Positions 1 to 9,200 of a stretch of 64,000 bases of DNA are shown piece after piece. Made by a program: the position numbers and the translations under genes. Origin of the DNA: Manihot esculenta (Eukaryota; Streptophyta; Magnoliopsida; Malpighiales; Euphorbiaceae); assembly GCF_001659605.2 (NCBI RefSeq), contig NC_035178.2, positions 32,009,127-32,073,126 on the forward strand. The letters are read 5' to 3'. The stretch's first letter is position 1, and each line of letters begins with the position of its first letter. Under the pieces are notes generated by a model. That model saw only the letters and a list, made by a program, of their open reading frames with translations, had not been told where the DNA came from and searched no databases.

Positions 1-963
1 AGAACGGGTATGGGAGTGTCCATTTTAGAGATTTCACCCCAGCGTTTTCTTTTTCAATTTGCTCATGAGGAGGATATACGTCGGATTGTTGAAGGATTAT
101 GTTGTGCTCAAAATTCGCAACGGTGGTGGGATTCAGAATTATAAAAGTGCTCCTGAAATTTGAACGTCTTCCCTGCTGTGATTTGATTGGTCATGGAGAA
201 TGATTCTGTCAACGTAACTATGAGGCAGACAATGAGAAAGTATTTGCGTACTCAAAATAGACGTAATAAAAAACTCATGATTGGTGATCGGTGGCTGATT
301 CAGAAACCTCTACTGAAGGGGGCGGTGCCGGGACACATTGGTGCAGCTGGCCAGACTAATAGGGCTAATTTTTAGGAGACAAATAAGGTAACCAGCGATG
401 ATGTAGGAGATAATGTCGATAGTGGAATTGTTGGAGAGAAGCTGGGAGTGGTGGGTGATGTGGCATTAAAAAAGACAACTGGTGGTATAAACAAGGAAAC
501 AGGGCCATAAATTGGGATTTCTAAAAAGGTAGGTGATTTTTTAAATTGAACTGAATTTTAGGAGGATGATTCCGTTGACTATGTGGAGTCAAAGAGGAAA
601 AGGATAGGCCCAGTTACTGAAGCCCAGCATTATGACATTTCTATGGATGAGGGATGTTCTTCTAAAGAAGGGGGCTTTTTAGATATTGGAAGTTCAATGT
701 TTTTAGAAATTTGTTAAGATTGTCGGTATGTGTTGTCAATTTTGCAGAATGTGTGAGTTGAGTTCATTAAGAGGACTGTAAATTTTACGGCTCATCACCT
801 TGTTAGAGTCGCTCAATTCAATTCATGTCTCTATATGTGGGGTTTTATTTCTCCCGATTGTATTATTGCAGCTCTGTGGGGTTTTATTCCTCCCGATTGT
901 ATTATCGCAGCTCTTGCTGTTGACTTAAAGTAATAAATATTTCATTTTCTTTAAAAAAAAAAA
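1..963 (+). pseudogene. LINE (non-LTR retrotransposon) relic, ORF1 part plus poly-A tail
   Basis: Bases 1-150 read as a DUF4283-like stretch (SPQRFLFQFAHEED followed by IRRIVEGL), the N-terminal domain of plant LINE ORF1 proteins. About 150-200 continues as LKFERLP..C..IGHGE, the start of the usual CCHC knuckle, and then breaks at stops. Stretches to about 715 still read as low-complexity ORF1 linker. The 3' end reads like a LINE tail, with a run of A at 953-963 after AATAAATATT. Reverse transcriptase is absent, so this is a heavily deleted, decayed copy lying downstream of the channel gene. It continues beyond the left edge of the window. Confidence 0.7.
836..913 (+). repeat. 39-bp tandem duplication in the LINE 3' end
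   Basis: Units 836-874 and 875-913 both start TGTGGGGTTTTATT and end GCAGCTC. They differ by two C/T changes. Confidence 0.9.
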
Positions 964-965
964 TT

Positions 966-1712
966 ACATGGCTGAATGAATGAGAAAAGGTGAGAAAGGG
1001 GTGTTATATTTATAAATATGAATTATTAACGGATTATTAACAGATTTAGTAACAGATTCACAATCTATTACTAAATTTTAAAAAAAAAATTGAAAATTTT
1101 CCATTCAAAAATTATCAACGATTTTAAATTCGTTTGTAATTGAAAATATCAGTTAAAAAAAATACAGAAGTCTTACACGGATTTCATTTTAAATTTACTA
1201 GAATTTCATTTTAAATTTACTAATAGATAATATTCATAGGTAAATTTTTAGTTTTTTTTTTACTTATTAATTTAATGATAAAATTTAATAATAAATTTTT
1301 AAATTTATTAGTAAATTTTTAGACAAATTATTAATAGATTTAGAATTTATTAGTAATTTAAATATTTTTTTTTGAAATGAAGTAATTTAAATATTTTTTT
1401 AAATTTATTGACGATTGAATTCTGATAGTGAATTAGCTATAAATTTACTAACAAATTTTAAGTGTGTTAGTAAATTTCAACACCAATTATTTTTTATATT
1501 TATAAATTAATAACATAATATCAAATTAATAACAGATTTTAAAATTCGTTAGTAATATCAACGGATTTAAATTTATTGATGAATTTTTGCATAAAATGTT
1601 TTATATTAAAAATTATCAATTGATTTTCAATTTTATTAATAAATCTATTAAAATTTAACGGATTAAAATTCGTTGGCAAAATTTATTAGTAATCCAGCAA
1701 TTTTTGTAGTGT
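966..1712 (+). mobile_element. AT-rich terminal region of a CACTA-like element
   Basis: This is a very AT-rich block with many scattered short motifs of the type AACGGATT, AACAGATT and TTAGTAA in both orientations, as in subterminal repeats. It ends at 1712 with CAATTTTTGTAGTG, whose complement starts CACTACAAAAATTG, the usual CACTA terminus. No left terminus or transposase is visible here, so it may be a truncated or non-autonomous copy. Confidence 0.45.
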
Positions 1713-2121
1713 AAATACCGTCTCGTGGATTTGGATGTTTCATTAAATAGACGAACTCCTTCTTTTGGTAGAATGGCAGTATTAGCGACACTGAATCTGG
1801 ATGCCAACAAGCTCTCGGGAGTTATACCAGGGAATTTGTTTAATTCAGATATTGGCAATTTAAATCTGAGCAAGAACACATTCGGAGGATATTTACCAAA
1901 CGTTTTCAGCGTGAGTTTCTACTTTACGATTCTATAATAATTTTTTAGGGCCGATACCGCAATCTATATCAGCGGCACCATATATCGGGCACTTGAATTT
2001 GAGTCACAACCACCTGTTCGGAAAATTTCCTGTAGGCGCTCCATTCGATCATCTTGAAGCGTCGTCGTTTGTTTATAATGCCTGCCTTTGCGGAAAACCG
2101 CTTAGAGCTCTAGCTAGATAA
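1713..2121 (+). pseudogene. DRT100-like leucine-rich repeat protein, 3' fragment
   Basis: The C-terminal end of a secreted LRR protein of the DNA-damage-repair/toleration 100 (DRT100) type. The first part, from about 1725, reads LDVSLNR, FGRMAVLATLNLDANKLSG and NLNLSKNTFGGYLPNVF. A deletion near 1930 shifts the frame, and the rest (about 1936-2121) reads SYNNFLGPIPQSIS, YIGHLNLSHNHL and FDHLEASSFVYNACLCGKP before TAA at 2119-2121. Family members are normally about 370 residues, so only about a third is present. The frameshift and the missing N-terminus make it a pseudogene. Its 5' edge coincides with the CACTA-like terminus at 1712. Confidence 0.82.
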
Positions 2122-2504
2122 TGCACATCGGCCATGGCCAATCCGGAATTTGGTAATATGTAATTTCAATGACTAAATGTGTGGTTTAGTAATTTAAACT
2201 GAAATTCCTTGCTTTATACTCTCCTAACAAAAAAAGCCTAGCCAATATTTATAAGAAAAAAAATAATATTATTTTAATAGTCTTACTTATGTACCACCCC
2301 ACCATCAGGAGCATATATAGACAAATATAATTCAATTTTAATTGTTGCATATTCATAATTACAATTGATGAAGGATTTTTTTAAATCATAGTATTTATTT
2401 ATAAATATATTGGTGATTAACTTTTAAGCAGATTTACCTACCACATATATATCACCAGTCAGAAGTTTGATGTATTCTCGGCTCAAATAGGGTTTATTGA
2501 ATCC
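2122..2504. other. Intergenic, no gene seen
   Basis: AT-rich sequence 3' of the DRT100 relic with short A and T runs. I recognise no gene or transposon end. Confidence 0.5.
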
Positions 2505-3245
2505 CAGCTATAGATGAAATCCAGTTGTATCATGAGGCAGTTGGCGAGAAAAAGAAGGGTCAGGTTTATTGACTAGGGAACCAGGCTTCTGCATATTTTT
2601 GGAGTTCTTCACATTATTCTATCTCATTCTCCTCTGCACCTCAAGTGGATGCTGCTGTGAGTGAAGAATAAAATTGATCGGTTTGAGATGGAGAATGGTA
2701 GACTAAACTCAGTTGTGGAGCAGCTGCAAGAGTTGCATAGGATGATGGCACATCATGGTACTGGACATCCTCTCAGACATCCGCTCCTATCCCCTACTCC
2801 ACAATAACACCGTGATGATAATGTCATGTTCGATCCTGATGAGCATGTAGATAGTGATGAATATACAAATGATGAACTGGAGATTTAGTTTGATATGTTC
2901 AACGGATGATGCCACTTTTATTTAAATTTGTGCAACTTAGTACATAATTTACTTATATTTTATTACTTACGAAATGTTTGACATTTTAAAATACTTTTAG
3001 TTTTAATTTTAGTTTAGTGATTAAGTTGATACTTATTTTTATATATAATTGATTATATTTGAGTTGAGATCATAAATATTAATGAACAAATATAGTGCTA
3101 TAAAAATTAGGGATATAATAAAAAAAAATAAATGTTGCCACGGCTAAAATCCCATAATCACTAACGGATTATCAACGGACTGTTTGTTGGTATCAATAAT
3201 GGACAAAGTTCACTAGTAATGAAAAATATTTATTATTGTAAAAAA
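2505..3245 (+). pseudogene. CACTA (En/Spm) plant transposase-associated ORF relic and flank
   Basis: About 2515-2900 reads in a broken frame as LYHEAVGEKKKG, LGNQASAYF and SSAPQVDAAVSEE. This resembles the C-terminal part of the Ptta/En/Spm-type plant transposase-associated protein, followed by an acidic tail. There are several stops. The following AT-rich block, with AACGGATTATCAACGGA near 3170, resembles the subterminal motifs of the 966-1712 block. The expected terminus near 3240 (TTATTATTGTAAAA) has lost the GTAGTG signature. Confidence 0.5.
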
Positions 3246-3590
3246 ATAAAATATAAATAATATTATTAAATTACTATAATATAAATATATTACTATAATA
3301 TAAATATATTATTATAATATATTAATAATTAAAAAAAACTTGGCCTGACGTTCGTCACAGTGGCGCCAGGCCAAAACCACAATGTTGGCCAACAACGCTG
3401 GTTGATATATATATATTTTTAAATCTAGCACTTTTGTTAAAAGTGCTAGATCTTGGCGCGCTAGTAAAAATGCGCCAAAAGTAGAGTCTAACTGTCGTGG
3501 GTGGTCAAACTCTAAATTAGCAATTTTTTTTCCCTCAATTCTAAATTGATAAATTTTTTCTAACTCCAAATTGGCAAAAGGCCCATGAAA
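3246..3590. repeat. Repeat-derived segment with a perfect hairpin
   Basis: The hairpin at 3424-3450 has 12-bp arms (TCTAGCACTTTT) and a 3-base loop. Around it are short direct repeats of the type CTCTAAATTAGCAATTTTT and CTCCAAATTGGCAAAAGG. The minus strand is open over 3569-3312 but matches no family I know. It is probably repeat-derived. Confidence 0.5.
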
Positions 3591-4060
3591 GAGACTATGG
3601 AATTCATGGATAAGTTTCAGACTGAACTGGATGAGGTAATGCTTCTAAGTTGGTCTTCGAAAATCGGAAGAAGAATGCCGAGGACTAAGTGATCCTCCTC
3701 CATCGCCAAGTCCTCGCTCTACAGGCTCAAGCTGAGGAGGCTCGGGTTGCTTCAACCAAGGTTGCTGAGCTTGAGGTGGAGCTGCAGGAGACGGTGGCCC
3801 AAGGTGAGGAGATGTTCGTTCAGGGCAAGGACTCAGTAAGGAAGGAGTTGGTAAAGTAATTTACTTCCGAAGATTTTTCTTGTATAAACAACATCTTTCT
3901 AGAGGAGGAGGAGGAAGACCATGGTGAAGAGGGGGAGGGACAAGCTAAGAACAACCACATCGACCGCGTCTCTTCAGATAATGTAATAGATGTAGAAAAT
4001 ATTGATATAATTGAGACAAGAGGATGAACCTAAAAACATCCTTCCTCTTATGTAATTTTT
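3591..4060 (+). pseudogene. Coiled-coil, gag-like relic of a gypsy-type element
   Basis: Part of the plus strand reads LALQAQAEEARVASTKVAEL and then ELQETVAQGEEMFVQGKDS. This is a coiled coil of the kind found in gag-like proteins of plant gypsy retrotransposons. It is followed by a stop and an acidic EEEEEDHGEEGEG tail. No intact frame remains. The assignment rests on composition and context. Confidence 0.4.
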
Positions 4061-4129
4061 TCTTTATTTTCACTAAGTGTTTATATGTTCCGCAAATATT
4101 TTCTTTAGAAGATTGCTCAGGAGGATAAC

Positions 4130-4680
4130 ACCCGACCGTGACGCCTGGTTACTGGCTTGACTAGTGGCCATAAAATGAAGAACTTAGTAGCCTTATGGCC
4201 TTGATTAATGGGACCAATGCCCATATGATCTGGCGGAACCTGCCTCGTAACCTGGCCTGGTAGAACCCGTCTCGTGATTTGGCCTAGTGGAATCTGCCTT
4301 GGGGTCTTGTATAGTGGGACCAACGCTCGGATGGTTTAGCAAAATACGCTTTGTGACCTGGCTTGGTGAAATCTGCCTTGTGGCCTTGTATAGTAGGACC
4401 AACGCTCGGATGGTCTGATAGAATCCACCTTGTGACTTGACCTAGCAAAATCCACCTTGTGGCCCTGTATAGTGGGACCAATGCTTGGATGGTTTGGTAG
4501 AATTCACGTTGTGACCAGGCCTGACGGAATTTGCCTTGTGGCCTTGTATAGTAGGACCAACACCATGATGGTCTGGCGAAACCAGCCTTGTGACTTGGCC
4601 TGGTGAAATTCCCCTTGTCGCCTTGTATAACAGGACGAATGCACGGATGGTCTGGCAGAACCTGCCTTGTAACCCCTTCT
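4130..4680. repeat. 79-bp minisatellite array
   Basis: The core GGACCAAYGCNYGGATGG recurs at about 4317, 4396, 4475, 4554 and 4633, giving a 79-bp period. An earlier core at about 4210 is 109 bp upstream because an extra block of about 30 bp (GGCCTGGTAGAACCCGTCTC) is inserted. The array also has a shorter internal rhythm of GGCCTRGTGGAAYCTGCCTTG. Minus-strand open frames across it are periodic by-products of the repeat. It lies between gypsy-type remains and is probably a spacer array of such an element. Confidence 0.85.
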
Positions 4681-4949
4681 TATCTCTTTAGTCTTTCTTA
4701 CTTTTTGGGAAAAGCAATATATCGTTCCTTATTATTGAAGAATATAATATATGAAAATACCTCATTATCTTTGTTATTAAAAGAATATTATTCTATTATA
4801 GATAACATGCTTAGGAGGGGAACCACTCGGTTCTTTCAAATGGCTAACTCATGAGATTCTTGGGTGGATGACTCCTGAGGGCGGATGACTTCCAAAATTT
4901 CCAAAAGTTTTCTACCCACCCAGTAATGTTTGCAATCTGCTCACTTCCC
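4681..4949. other. Spacer between minisatellite and gag relic
   Basis: AT-rich spacer, probably part of the same decayed gypsy element. No gene seen. Confidence 0.4.
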
Positions 4950-5520
4950 CTACCCCTCACCAGATCCTTTTGTTATCATATGTATGACTCTTACAGGTTC
5001 TCTATTAGGGGTTGTCTTAGGGGTTGTTTCCTCGGGCTCAAATCTCTTCTCTTCTTTTCCTTTCTTTGTGAATTTTCGAAGGGTACCATCCCTTATCATC
5101 CTTTTGATCTCATCCTTTAGTTGCCGATATTCTTTTGTTGTGTGGCCATGATCTTTATAGAAGCGACAATATTTTGTCCTGTCTCGTTTCTCCGCTTTCT
5201 TGGGGTTGAGCTTGGGTGGCCATCTAATTTCTTTATCATTCTTCCTGATCCACATCAGAATACGAGTTTGTGAGTCATTTAACAAAGTGTAATTCTCATA
5301 CTTATTCTGTTCGTCCCTCTTTCGCGAGATGGAGTAACTCCTGTGATCTCCTTCGTGTCCTTATCTTTTAACCTTTTGACTTTGCTTTTGATTCGCCCTC
5401 TTATCTTCTTTTAAGGCCTGAATTTTGTCGTCTAGCTTGATATATTTCTAGGCTTTATCTATTAACTATTGATACGTCACGACTAGATTTTTAATTAAGG
5501 AGTCCATAAATTTGACATTG
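4950..5520 (-). pseudogene. Ty3/gypsy (Tat/Ogre-like) gag C-terminal relic
   Basis: On the minus strand, 5520-5286 reads as a lysine-rich linker (VKFMDSLIKNLV, IQALKEDKRANQ) broken by stops. Then 5285-4950 is open for 111 codons with WPPKLNPKKAEKRDRTKYCR and FYKDHGHTTKEYRQLKDEI. The KYCRF(H)xDHGHxTxxC pattern is the gag knuckle of Tat/Ogre-type gypsy elements. Here the final Cys is Tyr (TKEY). No protease or polymerase follows in this orientation, so it is a fragment. Confidence 0.72.
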
Positions 5521-5524
5521 TGGG

Positions 5525-5880
5525 TGTAACAGCCCGGACGTGATCCCCGGCACTGTTACCGTTCACGGCCTAGGGCTATCCCTCGCCTGGCCTCTTTGCC
5601 ACCTCGGGCTTTCCACTGGCGTCGTGAACAGCTCTTAACATTCATTCACCCTCACGGGTTCCTGGCAGGATTTGTCCCCTTGGGTTCTTGCATCGAATGC
5701 ATCCTTCCCCAAGTGGATTTGGCCCAAATTTCCCTTTGGAAATTAGGTCGCCTCCCCCACTACTCGAACCCTTGACCTCCCACCTTGTGTTGACGGAGAG
5801 AAAACATAAGGACGTTTTAATAGGTTTCTGAAAATATAGGGACTGACTTGTTAATAATGGCAATACCCAGGGACTAAATC
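5525..5880. mobile_element. Possible solo LTR or other repeat starting TGTAACAGCCCG
   Basis: The block starts TGTAACAGCCCGGACGTG, a GC-rich LTR-like start, and ends in a motif (GGGACTAAATCGTAAATTA) that looks repeat-derived. It differs in composition from its AT-rich surroundings. No matching second copy or target duplication is visible in the window. Confidence 0.35.
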
Positions 5881-6136
5881 GTAAATTACCCTTTTTAAAA
5901 TATGCAAAATGAACTAAAAATCTATTCGCTACCTATACTTTAAAATAACCAAACTACCTTAATTTAATGAACTAAAAATTGGCAGCATAAAAAAATTAAG
6001 CAAGAAGCCATAAGTAAAATCAACCCATCAGAACAACTTTTACAATAATTCCATGAAGGAGATTCCGTTGTTACATAATATTAAACTAAAAAAATCACTC
6101 AACAGCCATAATTACATTGAAGTTGTCCTATAAAAT
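5881..6136 (-). other. Presumed 3' untranslated region of the CNGC gene
   Basis: This is the minus-strand downstream sequence after the channel stop codon at 6139-6137. It is AT-rich and transposon-free. I cannot fix a poly-A site from sequence alone. Confidence 0.4.
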
Positions 6137-6263
6137 TCAACGGAAGTAGTTTTTAGACTGATTCGACTGAGAGCTGCTCCTTCGCTTTAAAAGCTTCTGC
6201 CGGTATCTCCAAGCAACTTGAATACGAGTAGCTGCACGGCCTCTCCAGTAGGGAGATTCATAC
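6137..6263 (-). CDS. CNGC20: CNGC last exon: IQ motif and stop
   Basis: 127 bases. With the carried AG it reads [20 protein letters not shown] and [20 protein letters not shown], then FR and TGA at 6139-6137. [10 protein letters not shown] is the calmodulin-binding IQ motif of plant CNGCs. The acceptor is CCGATAG. Confidence 0.92.
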
Positions 6264-9200
6264 CTATCGGATTGAAATAATAATAATAATAATAATAATT
6301 ATATAAAATGTGCAGCTCTAAAATCACATATTCTATTTTCTCACATCGACAATATAAAAGTGCTTCGTATAAGACATGGACAATCCTCACCTGACGAGTA
6401 GCTGCTAGATTCATATGGATTTTATCAACATATTTATAAAGCTGAAGTCATTATTTTGCAATAACCTCCTTACCAAATTCAAACATATATTCTATTGATA
6501 GGCTATGAATGGCATCGGCAAAAATGGCATCTATCTAAACTACAAACACCCCAGTAGATGGAAAGGTTGCATTGTAATGTAAGCCAGTAACTAGATTTAA
6601 ATGACAAAATACCTAGCGATATTCATATCCATGAGGGTTTTCTTTTACTTTTTTTTTCAAGCGAGAACAATTAGAAAGATAAACTCGATGTTATAGAAGA
6701 AAAAAGAATAGCAAATTTAGTGTAATTGATCAAAATTAGACTTCACATTTCATTTAGTTAGTCAAAATTAGAGCTACGACTGCCATCCCACCAAACTACA
6801 AATTTTGTTGAAAATAAGTAATCAAAATTGTCAAAATTCGATTCTAATTTTGATATACTGAATCATCCAGAATTGGAACTATAGGTTTAAGTTGTAAATT
6901 CGAACTTTTTTCTTTTAAAATATGCCTAATTGTTTAAAACAAGGGTATTTCAAAAATCTGCTATCTTTCCAAGGATGGGTTGAAATTGAATAACTGGGAT
7001 GCTACTAAACAAATGATATCTAAGAAATTCTAGAAGGATGGTTTTCCCAACAGAAGATTTTTATTAAAGGAAAATGCAAAATACTTAATAATTACCAAGT
7101 ATTGACTCGCACTCATTTTGCATATAACAGAATCAAACTGCAGCATTCATTAATATTACTATCTTCAGTCGTAAAAGAAAGAACTGGGTAGAAATAACCT
7201 TATGGCTCCTTGAACACGTGGATTTCGCAAGCTTCTTGCAAAGATATTTGTTACTTCTTCAAGGTCTGCAGCACGAAGTGAAAATGCTTCCACATTTGTC
7301 AAGCATCTCACCGTCCTGCTGCTCCGCAATCGCTGTCCAGGAATCTTCAATTTCTTTCCATCTGTAAACATAACAAACTTTTTCAACCATTCTTAGGCAA
7401 TATCAAACTATATATATATATATATATATAATCTTTACAATGGGTCTATATGACTATTTATACACAAAAAATTATATATAAATGAGAAGCAAATAATCAA
7501 ATAATAATTACATAGATAATTAAGGATCCTAATCAAATCAAATCATATCCCTAGAATCTGCTAGGATTGGCAAATAAGTCAACACTCCCCCCTCAAGTTA
7601 GTGCAAAAATGTCGCACATGCCCAATTTGCAAATCAGATTATGGTAGATATTGTTATTAAGTCTTTAGTAAACACATCCGCAAGTTGCCCAGTAAAAGTC
7701 ACATGAACTAGGATCAAGACACCATCTGTTAATTTTTCTTTAATGAAGTGCCCATCAATTTCAATATATTTCGTCCGGTCATGTTGGACTGGATTTTATG
7801 CTATACTGATAGCAGCTTTATTATCACAATACAAAGTTATCTTGTATCTCTCGAGCAACCTCAACTCCTCCAATAACTTCTGTAACCATAAAAGTTCACA
7901 CACACCTTGGGCCATTGCTCTGTATTCTGCTTCAGCACTTGACCAAGCAACAACTCTTTGTTTTTTGCTCCTCCAGGTGACAAGGTTCCCCCACAACTGT
8001 GCAGTAGCCAAAGGTAGATCTCCTGTCATCAAGAGATCCTGCCCAATCTGCATCTGTAAAAGTTTCAACTCGGAGGTGACCATGTTTGGAGTAAAGAAAC
8101 TTGCATATGAGTCTCGCGAGGGTCATGCATGAATTGGCTGACTAAGCTAACAGCATAGCTATATCCGGTCCAGTGTGTGAGAGATAAATCAACCTTCTTA
8201 CCAATCTCTGGTATCTTCCAATATCTATAGACTCACCAGTTCCTGCTTCCAGCTTGTGATTACTTTCAATAGCAGATTCTGCTGGTTTACGCCCCGTCAT
8301 ACCAATTTCTTCCAAAAGATCCAGAATGTACTTTCTTTGGGAGATGAAAATTCCTTTTTCTAATCTAGCCACCTCGATACCTAAGAAATATTGCAGTTTT
8401 TCTAAATCTTTGATTTTAAATTCCTGAGCCAACAACCTTTCTAGTTGAGCCATTTCCTCTTTGACATTGCCTGTCACCACTATATCATCAACATAAACAA
8501 TAAGAAGGGTGATCTTACCCTTGTGATGTTTGATAAACAGAGTGTGATCAACATTGCTTTTTTGGTAACCAAAGGACATCATGGCTTTGCTAAACCTGTC
8601 AAACCAAGTTCTGGAAGATTGTTTTAGCCCATACAAAGTCCTTTTTAACCTGCACACCTTTCCTTGTGTTTTCTCATCAGCGAACCAAGAAGGAATTTCC
8701 ATGAACACTTCTTCCTCTAAATCTCCATGGAGGAAAGCATTCTTCACATCAAATTGTTGCAAATCTCAGTCCAAGTTAGCTGCGTAGGATAACAGAACTC
8801 TGATTGAGTTCATTTTTGCAACTGGGGCAAATGTCTTTTGGTAATCCACTCCATAGGTTTAGGTGAATCCTTTAGCAACCAATCTGGCCTTAAATCGTTC
8901 AATTGTGCCATCAACTTTGTGTTTCACTGTGAACACCCATTTACAGCTAACGAGTTTCTTCCCAGGTGGGAGAGTGACAAGCTCCCAGGTCTCATTTTTA
9001 ACCAATGCTTTCATCTCTTCAATCTTTGCTTCCTTCCATTTAGGATCTGCAAGAGCTTTCTTCCAATCCTGTGAATAGACACAGAAGAAATAGACAAGGC
9101 AAAGGCTCTATAGGAAGGAGACAAGAATTCATAAGAAACAAAGTTAGAAATAGGGTGTTTAGTACAAGGTCTGACCCCTTTTCTTTATGCAATAGGTTTA

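Noticed and set aside
4117..4481. Overlapping minus-strand frames with repeated MVPLY and GHKA
   Set aside because: By-products of the 79-bp tandem repeat.
4130..4680. Tandem array considered as a CRISPR
   Set aside because: The 79-bp units are contiguous and diverged, without unique spacers, in plant DNA.
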